Position numbers and translations under genes: made by a program. From Coemansia sp. RSA 922 (taxonomy: Eukaryota > Kickxellomycota > Kickxellomycetes > Kickxellales > Kickxellaceae), in NCBI GenBank assembly GCA_027577415.1, contig JANBQS010000209.1:1-26274 (forward strand): 26,274 nucleotides of DNA, in the 5' to 3' direction. Positions 10,425-17,044 of this stretch are shown here, piece by piece. The notes under the pieces are model-generated. The model worked only from the letters and a program-made list of their open reading frames with translations. It was not told the origin of the DNA and did no database searches. Every line of letters begins with the position of its first letter. Positions within the stretch are counted from its first letter, which is position 1.

Positions 10425-10808
10425 TATAACGCAAGTGAAGAGAAAAAAATGAATGTTATGTGGAAAAAAAGGAGAAATGAAAAACAAAGCAGAAAAGAAA
10501 AAGAAAAGAGCTGAGGGGGGCGGAGGGACTAGCCTCTTTTGTTTGCTAGATGTTTCTTTGTCGGACAGTCCGAGGTCACACGCACTCACTCCCCGCCTTG
10601 TCTTTCTTGCGACTGGGATTACTGCAAACCGAGTGTGAGAAAGTGAGAACCGCGTGAGACATGTCACGATATGTAGCTAGTTTTGTTCTATATGTAAGAG
10701 CTAGTAGACTTGTGGAGCCGTGGAATGTCCGACCAGCAAAAAAAAATAGAAATCTCCGTTGATTGGCTTGGTGAAACTTTGCTGGATCTCCCGCGCCCTG
10801 CTTCCTTG
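10425..10808. other. Leader and promoter of the zinc transporter
   Basis: This is non-coding sequence upstream of ZRC1 and downstream of the F-box-like stop. The transporter strand is pyrimidine-rich near 10440-10530. The ZRC1 frame stays open upstream to an ATG at 10667, but that stretch is a basic and poly-Phe low-complexity string, so I read it as untranslated leader. Confidence 0.5.
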
Positions 10809-12509
10809 TCAATCAGAAGCGGAGAATTGTGTTAACGTACCCTCTCCTTCGTGCCAGTTGACTTTGCTGAGTCTATCTTTGTAAGGAAGGTATGCCTCGC
10901 TGTCGACTAACTCCTTGCAGCTATTACTGAATGGCATGTCGCAAAGAGGGTAGCAAATGTCAAGTACACGAGGACAAGCCAAAGCGAGCAAAAGGGCATA
11001 GTGAGTTACACCTCTGGTACTATGATGTGAGCAATCAAAAAATCTGATTAGATGTAAATTAGGACCCAAGTGGGTATTTGATTTACAAAAACCATGGACA
11101 AACTCAGCAGTGACATATTCTGACTCATTGAACTCACGTGTGTTTGGGTTGATATTAACCCCAATTAGACACGGTGCAGATTTTAGTATTTGTACCATTA
11201 ATGAAAGCGGCATTGAGATGTTAAAAAGCTCCAAATATTTTAGTCGTGGCAAGCTTATTGGCTCAATCATTAATAACATATCTATGTTATAATGTAAACG
11301 TGTGTACAAATCAACATTTATTTCTTCCACTAGTGGTGCCATTTGCAACACGCTGCCTAGAACCAACTCGACCACACCTGCGTTGTTCTCAATATCCTCC
11401 AATCTAAACTCCATTCCCACTATTTTGGCTTTGGGAAGCCCATTCTTGACTAACACCCTACTGTGATGTAACATCTGGGCTATTTCGCCTGACACTTCTA
11501 ATTGCAGCTTACTTATATACTTGTGACATTTCTCCACCATAGAACTGTTGTCAACCATATGTTGTGAACCAATGATTAGCTCAGCTAGTGCTGGAAATGG
11601 ATTGTGCTCTAGGGTAATCATATCTTCCAATAGTGGTTCGGCATAACACCTGTATTCAAATTTCTTGAGTACTGGATATATAATTTCGACGTCATTTCCA
11701 TTTCTAAACACTTGGCTAAATAGCAATAGATCTTTCTCTTCGACGTGAAGTCGCTCAAGTGTAAGGCAATTTATCCTAGCTAATTCCATAATATTGCGCT
11801 CACTACAATTCATACTAATGATTAGATTTGTCAGATTGGAAATGGCAGGTGTCATTGTTAGTGTGAACTTAACATCGGGTACAAAATATCCCAGACTGCG
11901 TTTACTACAAAACACCTCTTTGACTATTGTGTTAAAATGATTTGATTCAACTGTAGAATACATTTCGACATTATTCGAATAATGAATTTCGCATTCGCAA
12001 ACATTAGGCATCATATAGTTTATCCGTTCAGCAAACTTGATTACATTAGCAATGCAAATAGAGTCTTCTGGAATGTTGGATGGGTCGCCTACACACAAGT
12101 TTATCATCGCCACTTTAATGTTCGGAAATAGTGAGTATGCATATCCTTCACTGTGCATTATCTCCAACGCCATGCCATTGAGAATGTATTCATAAGACAC
12201 GTCCAAGTAAGTTGCTTGGACATGTTTATGGAGGTTTTCTTTAACAACTGTGCTCAGGGGCAATCCAGCCTTTAATGTATACAAAGGCCGGCCGAAATCA
12301 CTGCTGCATAAAATATAGGTATGCCTGCTGAGCACTCCCGTAGCTACTGTTTTTAGTCTATTACAAGTAGCATAGAATTTGAATAGCAAATTACTAGGCT
12401 TAAATAGAGACACTCCGTGCTTATTATTATCTACATAGCCCTTTCCATTAATGTCCTTTGAAATGATACGTGTAAGTATGTGGTCGGGAAGTTCTAGCAT
12501 ATGTGTCAT
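10809..12509 (-). CDS. F-box-like protein of unknown target
   Basis: This is a 566-residue protein if started at MTHMLELPDHIL (12507-12509). The frame opens 24 codons earlier (12581), but that extension is a hydrophobic leader-like string. LELPDHILTRII at the N-terminus is an F-box-like opening, the element that binds Skp1 in SCF ubiquitin ligases. The rest is a long series of Leu-rich segments resembling degenerate leucine-rich repeats (for example MTPAISNLTNLIISMNCS and EPISLPRLKYLELFN), the usual substrate-binding half. Function is inferred from architecture. Its base composition is clearly more AT-rich than FMP27 or ZRC1. A perfect donor (GAGAGG|GTACGT at 10841/10840) sits about ten codons before the stop, so the C-terminus may really continue in another exon, though I found no convincing acceptor. 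Large F-box/LRR families are common in Kickxellales; that is recall, not checked. Confidence 0.6.
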   Translation of the reverse strand: MTHMLELPDHILTRIISKDINGKGYVDNNKHGVSLFKPSNLLFKFYATCNRLKTVATGVLSRHTYILCSSDFGRPLYTLKAGLPLSTVVKENLHKHVQATYLDVSYEYILNGMALEIMHSEGYAYSLFPNIKVAMINLCVGDPSNIPEDSICIANVIKFAERINYMMPNVCECEIHYSNNVEMYSTVESNHFNTIVKEVFCSKRSLGYFVPDVKFTLTMTPAISNLTNLIISMNCSERNIMELARINCLTLERLHVEEKDLLLFSQVFRNGNDVEIIYPVLKKFEYRCYAEPLLEDMITLEHNPFPALAELIIGSQHMVDNSSMVEKCHKYISKLQLEVSGEIAQMLHHSRVLVKNGLPKAKIVGMEFRLEDIENNAGVVELVLGSVLQMAPLVEEINVDLYTRLHYNIDMLLMIEPISLPRLKYLELFNISMPLSLMVQILKSAPCLIGVNINPNTREFNESEYVTAEFVHGFCKSNTHLGPNLHLIRFFDCSHHSTRGVTHYALLLALACPRVLDICYPLCDMPFSNSCKELVDSEAYLPYKDRLSKVNWHEGEGTLTQFSASD

Positions 12510-12906
12510 TGATAACCAAGAAATAAAAATTATATTGAGATAGAAGAGAAGCAAAGGGCGCACACGCAGTTCAGAAGACAAACATTAAAAGAAATAGGCG
12601 CAAAAGCAAAAAGGGGGTTCATTGAAGAGCTTTGTCTTTCCCACTAAACAGTTCAACGCCATTGTATAAAAAAGGACTTTTGCTTTGTAGATACTATTTA
12701 AAAGACTGTCTGTTGTCAATGCTTCCGACATGTCTGCACTGCTTGGAACATGTATGCGAGAGGCTGGGCAAATTACATAATCACTCTTTATTTAAGTAGC
12801 AATGTGGAGCAATCAGCCAATTTAGAAAATCTCCAAGTTAACTAACGAATTGTCTTGATTACTCTTGAAAACAGGACGTTCTCTTGCTAAATAGTGAACG
12901 GGGATA
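12510..12906. other. AT-rich stretch without a supported gene
   Basis: This region upstream of the F-box-like gene is AT-rich, with TATA-like strings such as TATAAAAAAG near 12664. It should hold the F-box promoter. Small minus-strand open frames are present, but none has a motif apart from the zinc-finger ORF next to it. Confidence 0.4.
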
Positions 12907-13071
12907 TCATGGTATGATGCAGATTTTGTCAATATCTTCAAATAGAGGGTGCCACGCTTTGCAGTGCGCAATAAATGCCTCATATAACTGGAATGATCCC
13001 TGGCAAAGAGTACATATAGCACCGTGAGCTTCGCCTGCTGACTCTATCCCTTGTGTGTTTATAGCTGGCAT
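12907..13071 (-). CDS. Mini-ORF with a single C2H2 zinc finger (gene or remnant)
   Basis: The ORF has 54 codons from ATG 13069-13071. Residues from CTLC to AWH form an exact classical zinc finger: Cys-X2-Cys-X3-Phe-X5-Phe-X2-His-X4-His. The finger sits mid-protein with about 19 residues before and 12 after it. The frame stays open upstream of the ATG to about 13101 without another ATG, so an upstream exon is possible. Either this is a short single-finger protein or the last exon or remnant of a larger gene. The spacing match is too good to dismiss, but I have no evidence of expression. Confidence 0.35.
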   Translation of the reverse strand: MPAINTQGIESAGEAHGAICTLCQGSFQLYEAFIAHCKAWHPLFEDIDKICIIP

Positions 13072-13263
13072 TATAATATTAAGAGCGCTTGGGAGTAGCA
13101 AAAAAGAAATAATAAGTGGAGTTAAGGGTAAAGCGAAGGTTGCTACAAGTCCTCATGGAAACAGGGCCTCTTTATAGGATACTGGGTTATGTCCACAGGC
13201 AGGGACTCACTTTTGTGTATGATGCAATAGATATGCATCACATGTATGTCTCAGTGCTAGGAA

Positions 13264-13316
13264 TCAGTGGTCTGGTATAAAGATCAGATCTGAACTTGAC
13301 GAAACCAGACCACTGA
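13264..13316. repeat. 13-bp perfect inverted repeat with 27-bp loop
   Basis: The arms TCAGTGGTCTGGT (13264-13276) and ACCAGACCACTGA (13304-13316) are exact reverse complements around a 27-nt loop, which itself contains the palindrome CAGATCTG (13285-13292). It lies in non-coding DNA just before the GPI-tail remnant. It could be a transcript hairpin, the ends of a tiny or decayed mobile element, or a protein-binding site. No target-site duplication is visible. Confidence 0.6.
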
Positions 13317-13419
13317 GTTGAATATAGGATTATGATACAGAACTCTACAAGAATATGATCTCAACGCAGCTCTTTTCCATAGCCACTGTCGTTTGACATA
13401 CAGAGGGGGTTGTCTTTGC

Positions 13420-13566
13420 TCGTCCTCGCTGAGCTCCTCCCGGTCTGCTACCGACTCAGGAAGCCAAACTAGTACTGAGTCGAGCCGCCCGAACTATGCA
13501 GCTGGTCTCTCAGCCGTTGGATCGCTGGCCATGTTCGCGTCGGTGCTTGTCGTAAGCATGTTCTAA
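13420..13566 (+). pseudogene. Orphan 3' end of a secreted GPI-anchored protein gene
   Basis: One plus-strand frame reads a Ser/Thr-rich stalk, then SSRPNYAAGLSAVGSLAMFA and a final hydrophobic stretch ending ...SVLVVSMF, followed by TAA at 13564-13566. This is the standard tail of a fungal GPI-anchored surface protein: a Ser/Thr stalk, a small-residue omega region, then a C-terminal hydrophobic signal. The frame closes upstream at 13333-13335, and nothing in the preceding few hundred bases encodes a signal peptide or a globular domain. I read it as the surviving 3' end of a deleted gene. The alternative is a terminal exon of a gene whose other exons I cannot see. Confidence 0.45.
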
Positions 13567-13807
13567 TTACGTTCAATATAGGCGCAGATGACACCAATCT
13601 CGCTATCCGTCTCTTGTGCTTCTTTTGGGTTGGATTGACAAGATCCCAGATATTACAAAGAAGGCTTTTGCACCAATTTTCTGCTCCAGACATCTAATTG
13701 CCGATCCAAATAGACGCCGTTGCAAACCTGAGGAAAGGCTCTTGTCCTCTTGTTCCCTTTATTATTTTGTCGCCAAATATCTATTACACTAGCAAGCCAC
13801 TACTCAA
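13567..13807. other. 5' flank of the SppA-like gene
   Basis: This is non-coding sequence between the GPI-tail remnant and the SppA-like start. It is pyrimidine-rich at 13740-13770. A 74-codon minus-strand open frame (13469-13693) here has no motif and overlaps the GPI-tail remnant antisense, so I leave it out. A CAAATGCAG string right at the SppA start resembles a 3' splice site, so a short upstream exon cannot be excluded. Confidence 0.35.
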
Positions 13808-16066
13808 ATGCAGGCTGGTCCAGGAGCAAAGGGAGCCTCTATGCTATTACGCGCTGCAGGACTGCCCTTTAGACTCATTAAGAGCACTGCCTTGGGCACA
13901 GCGTATCTACACCTTGCTGGTCTGGCGAAGAGTAGGATGAAGACTGCCCGGCAACTAGTGCACCCCCAGACCAGGCTCACCTGGAAAATCAGCGTAGACT
14001 CGATCGTCGAGACTGGACTGCCATCTCCTGGGCGGTTTGGCCTGAAATCGCTTCTTGTTAGAGCGCTCACAAGGCCCGACGACGATTCGCCAAAAATCAC
14101 CATGCTCAATGCCGTGACAGCGTTGTATATGGCTGCCGACGATCCACGAGTCACGCATCTGGATGTGCGCGTTGTACCGGCTGCTGGCACCAGGAACCGT
14201 CCCGTATCTCTTGGTTTGGGATTTGCGCAAGCTCAGGAGCTCCTCGAGGCAGTTTTGGAATTCAACCGAAAGAAGGCCGAGCAGTATGAGTCCGGCAACT
14301 GGGGTTCGTCATTTACTATTGATTCGTTTGACGACCAGTTGACGTACTACTTTGCCTCGGCGTTCAACAAAATCGTGGTTCAGCCTACTGGGCAACTACC
14401 TCTCACGGGGATCTCGTGGACTCAACCCTACTACAAGAAGCTGCTTGACAAGGTGGGCATTGAAGTCCAGACTGGGACTTGTATGGAGTACAACAGTGCG
14501 TCCGCACCGTTTACGGAGTCTGATATACCGGATAAGCACAAGGACAATGGTATGAGTATTCTCTTTTATCTAAACGACATATTTCTACGCACCATTACTC
14601 TTTCGCGCGCCAGCAGCATCGCAGCCTTGCGTACGGAAATAACCAATGAAATCAAGGATCCCGACATGTTTGCACAAGAATATGTGCATACGGCTATGAC
14701 ACAACATGGCCCATATATCGACGCGCAGATGGCTAAACGTATTGGACTTATAACCGATGTCGGCGGTACCTATTTCGACGACGAGGGCTATAAGGTTGAA
14801 AAGTGTACAGAGATTGGTGCGTATTTCAGGGCGCGGCGTCAGGAGAATGAGCGAGAGAGCCGTGGTACGCCCGTATTAAACGCGATATTGGACAGGCTCA
14901 CTCAACTCGTGCGGGGTCAAGCGGCTGCTAACATGAGCAGACTTTTACGCACATACCATTCACAGGACCGAGTGACCGTGGGCGTTGTGTACCTGCGTGG
15001 AAGCATTGAGCGCGGCGGTGCGAATGGAGCTAACCTTGTTTGCAAGTCCATTATTACCGCAGCTAAAGATCCCGAGGTCCTAAGCATCGTTATACGCGTT
15101 GACTCTGCTGGCGGTGATTTTGTTGCCAGCACTGCTATTGCTTCGGCGGTTTTAATGGCGCAGACCAAGTACGGAAAGCCAGTAATCGCTAGCTACGGCA
15201 ACACAGCAACGTCAGGAGCATACCTTGCTACGGCTTATTGCGGCGGCATATTTGCCAATGCTAGTACACTGACTGGCGGTATCGGGGTCTCTTCTACGCG
15301 CCCGGTAGCTACCAAGCGGTTTATGGATTTCTTTGAGCTTGGCATTCGGCAATTCACTCTCACCGGCCCAAGCACTAATTGGTTCGAATTAGAGGGCGAG
15401 AAACTCGAGGCGTTTAAGAGGTTTGTCGGCAACACTTATGACTGGTTTATTGCTGACGTTGTCAGCGGGCGAAAGATGTCCGAAGAGGAAGCTGAGGGTG
15501 TTGCGCAAGGTCAAGTGTTTACTGGACTCCAGGCCAGGGGAAACAAGGTAGTCGACAAACTAGGCGTATTTGCTGATGCTTTAGAAACTGCCGCACAGAG
15601 TGGCTATGAATACCGAGCATATAGTCTACGCTATATGACAGGACACTACCTTCAATCGGCAATTGCTTCAACTAAGACTGAGTATGCGGCCGAAACTGAC
15701 CCAATCTTGAAGGACGGAAAGTACCAGGTGCCAAGCGAGGTGGATCCGCGGGTCGGAACCAAAGTCAGAGCGGTTTTTACGGACGAGCTTACACAAGCCA
15801 TATTTGACAGGAGTTATTTGGATAAGCTCGATGATCCCACATACAAGTACAACGCCGATATTACTAAGAACATCCGGATCAAGGAGTTTTCGACGCCTGC
15901 TACAAGCACAAGCGGGCTTCTCTCGCTAATTGCCAAACTCGTAGGTGGTGACTTAGTCAGAGAGGCAGTTGCTAGTGCACTGCGCCAAGAGCGCGATAGC
16001 ATTGCCTCTTCGTTATCGGCGGTAGAGCAGCCTCGCGCCGAAGCGGATATCATGAACATCAAGTAA
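13808..16066 (+). CDS. Long-form SppA/S49-family peptidase homologue with Asn at the catalytic Lys position
   Basis: The 752-residue protein has two S49 domains, as in the 67-kDa bacterial signal peptide peptidase SppA (protease IV), which degrades cleaved signal peptides. The N-terminal basic/hydrophobic 60 residues suggest a mitochondrial presequence or anchor. Domain 1 (about 80-260) contains ASAFNKIVVQPTGQLPLTG and then YYKKLLDKVGIEVQTGT. Domain 2 (from about 391) has VGVVYLRGSIERGG, the IRVDSAGG motif, GNTATSGAYLA with the predicted nucleophile Ser469, and STLTGGIGV. In E. coli SppA the general-base lysine lies in GTYKSAVEPF; the aligned string here is CMEYNSASAPF, with Asn229 (AAC, 14492-14494) instead of Lys. 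The protein is otherwise intact. It may be inactive or use another base. The start is the first ATG in frame; Met12 is an alternative. Confidence 0.85.
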   Translation: MQAGPGAKGASMLLRAAGLPFRLIKSTALGTAYLHLAGLAKSRMKTARQLVHPQTRLTWKISVDSIVETGLPSPGRFGLKSLLVRALTRPDDDSPKITMLNAVTALYMAADDPRVTHLDVRVVPAAGTRNRPVSLGLGFAQAQELLEAVLEFNRKKAEQYESGNWGSSFTIDSFDDQLTYYFASAFNKIVVQPTGQLPLTGISWTQPYYKKLLDKVGIEVQTGTCMEYNSASAPFTESDIPDKHKDNGMSILFYLNDIFLRTITLSRASSIAALRTEITNEIKDPDMFAQEYVHTAMTQHGPYIDAQMAKRIGLITDVGGTYFDDEGYKVEKCTEIGAYFRARRQENERESRGTPVLNAILDRLTQLVRGQAAANMSRLLRTYHSQDRVTVGVVYLRGSIERGGANGANLVCKSIITAAKDPEVLSIVIRVDSAGGDFVASTAIASAVLMAQTKYGKPVIASYGNTATSGAYLATAYCGGIFANASTLTGGIGVSSTRPVATKRFMDFFELGIRQFTLTGPSTNWFELEGEKLEAFKRFVGNTYDWFIADVVSGRKMSEEEAEGVAQGQVFTGLQARGNKVVDKLGVFADALETAAQSGYEYRAYSLRYMTGHYLQSAIASTKTEYAAETDPILKDGKYQVPSEVDPRVGTKVRAVFTDELTQAIFDRSYLDKLDDPTYKYNADITKNIRIKEFSTPATSTSGLLSLIAKLVGGDLVREAVASALRQERDSIASSLSAVEQPRAEADIMNIK

Positions 16067-16488
16067 TGTGTTGCCATTTTTCATTATAGCAGAATAAGAG
16101 CTTTCTAGATTTACTCTATCTCATGTGACAAATTGAGCCTTTTGCAGTGTTGGTCTAATTGTAATGAGTCCGCATTGTAGAATATGCATTTGCACAATGA
16201 AGTGGGACATGTGAATGCTAATTGGTACAATAGGGCAGCTTTAAGATTTGTTCATTTATTGCAGTCACCTGCTACTTGATACAATTGCTATATATGTAGA
16301 GATGGACAAAAAGAAAGAAACAACGATACCATTGACTAACAATATATTGGTGCTCATAACAATGCAATTGTAAACGTATGCTATTCAATCGCCGATGAGA
16401 GTTGCCAATACACAATTGCCTACAATTTAGGGCACATGCTTGCAAATAAAAAGAAAAATAAGAGCAAGAGACCCAACCTCCAGATGTG
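16067..16488. other. Intergenic AT-rich DNA without a supported gene
   Basis: This is the 3' flank of the SppA-like gene followed by the upstream region of the secreted-peptide ORF. I see no RNA gene and no repeat. The 92-codon minus-strand frame at 16272-16550 has no motif and covers the opposing promoter. Confidence 0.45.
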
Positions 16489-16495
16489 TATAAAA
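16489..16495 (+). promoter_or_regulatory. TATA box of the secreted-peptide gene
   Basis: TATAAAA lies 71-77 bp before the ATG at 16566. It is followed by a CT-rich tract (CTCTTCTTCTC) near 16515-16525 and then a C/A-rich, T-poor leader running into AACAATGA. TATA, then a CT block, then an AC-rich leader is the usual layout of strongly expressed fungal genes. Confidence 0.55.
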
Positions 16496-16565
16496 AGAGA
16501 GTAATGTCCCCACCTCTTCTTCTCACAAAACCATCAACAACACTCACCAACCAACTATCTCAACA

Positions 16566-16655
16566 ATGAACGCCTATGTTACTCTCCTTGCCATTGTTGC
16601 TGTTGCTGCTGCAACAGCTAACGCTCAGGTCGTCTGGCTCGGTCCCTGGCCCTAG
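16566..16655 (+). CDS. 29-residue secreted peptide precursor
   Basis: The first 20 residues are a textbook signal peptide: MNAYV, then a Leu/Ile/Ala/Val core, then a small-residue ATANA cleavage motif. Cleavage after Ala20 would release the nine-residue peptide QVVWLGPWP, whose N-terminal Gln could cyclise to pyroglutamate. A TATA box and an AC-rich leader precede it, and AT-rich sequence with TATATA follows the TAG, as in yeast-like 3' ends. There is no dibasic processing site. The same frame is open again for 98 codons after the TAG (to 16952), so this could instead be the 5' end of a longer secreted protein broken by a nonsense change. I know of no matching family. I favour a real short gene because the promoter layout is intact. 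Confidence 0.5.
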   Translation: MNAYVTLLAIVAVAAATANAQVVWLGPWP

Positions 16656-16952
16656 AATACCTCCATTTGTTATATACTTGTAAACAAATACATTAGTCTA
16701 AACTATAGTTTGTATCGATGCACTCAAAGGAAGCAACAAACCACATTACATTATCATGATGTTTGTTTTTATAGTCATTTCAAAAAAATACTCCATAGCC
16801 AACCGGAATTATCTATTGAACAGCAAGCGCCGCAGACATGGAGAGTCTTGCTTGAATCTATCCGTCTCGATAGTTTCCTCCAACACCGTCATAAACTCGG
16901 AATGTTCAGACTTTGGCAAGGCGACATGATTAAAGCTTGGGCAAGTCAATAG
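16656..16952 (+). pseudogene. Open frame continuing after the TAG of the secreted-peptide gene
   Basis: Directly after the TAG at 16653-16655, and in the same frame, 98 further codons are open until a second TAG at 16950-16952. The second half reads like protein (for example LLESIRLDSFLQ and LGMFRLWQGDMIKAW), while the first part looks like 3' UTR (SICYILVNKYIS). After the second TAG the frame stays open again to about 17111, partly because it overlaps the charged-tail gene antisense. It is either chance in a stop-poor stretch or the body of a broken gene. I cannot name a family. Confidence 0.2.
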
Positions 16953-17023
16953 CGAACTAAGGAACCTCTATCCCCACCTCGCCTAGAAGCAAGCCTTATT
17001 TACTGGGCCACTCAGCAATCACC

Positions 17024-17041
17024 GCAGCCACATTTGGCTGC
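17024..17041. repeat. Small GC-rich hairpin 3' of the charged-tail gene
   Basis: GCAGCC and GGCTGC pair around a 6-nt loop, just beyond the TGA of the minus-strand gene (17045-17047). It is short, and may be chance. Confidence 0.35.
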
Positions 17042-17044
17042 AGC

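Noticed and set aside
10425..10667. Upstream in-frame extension of the zinc transporter
   Set aside because: Basic and poly-Phe low-complexity translation with no family similarity. The family N-terminus begins at MIKLS.
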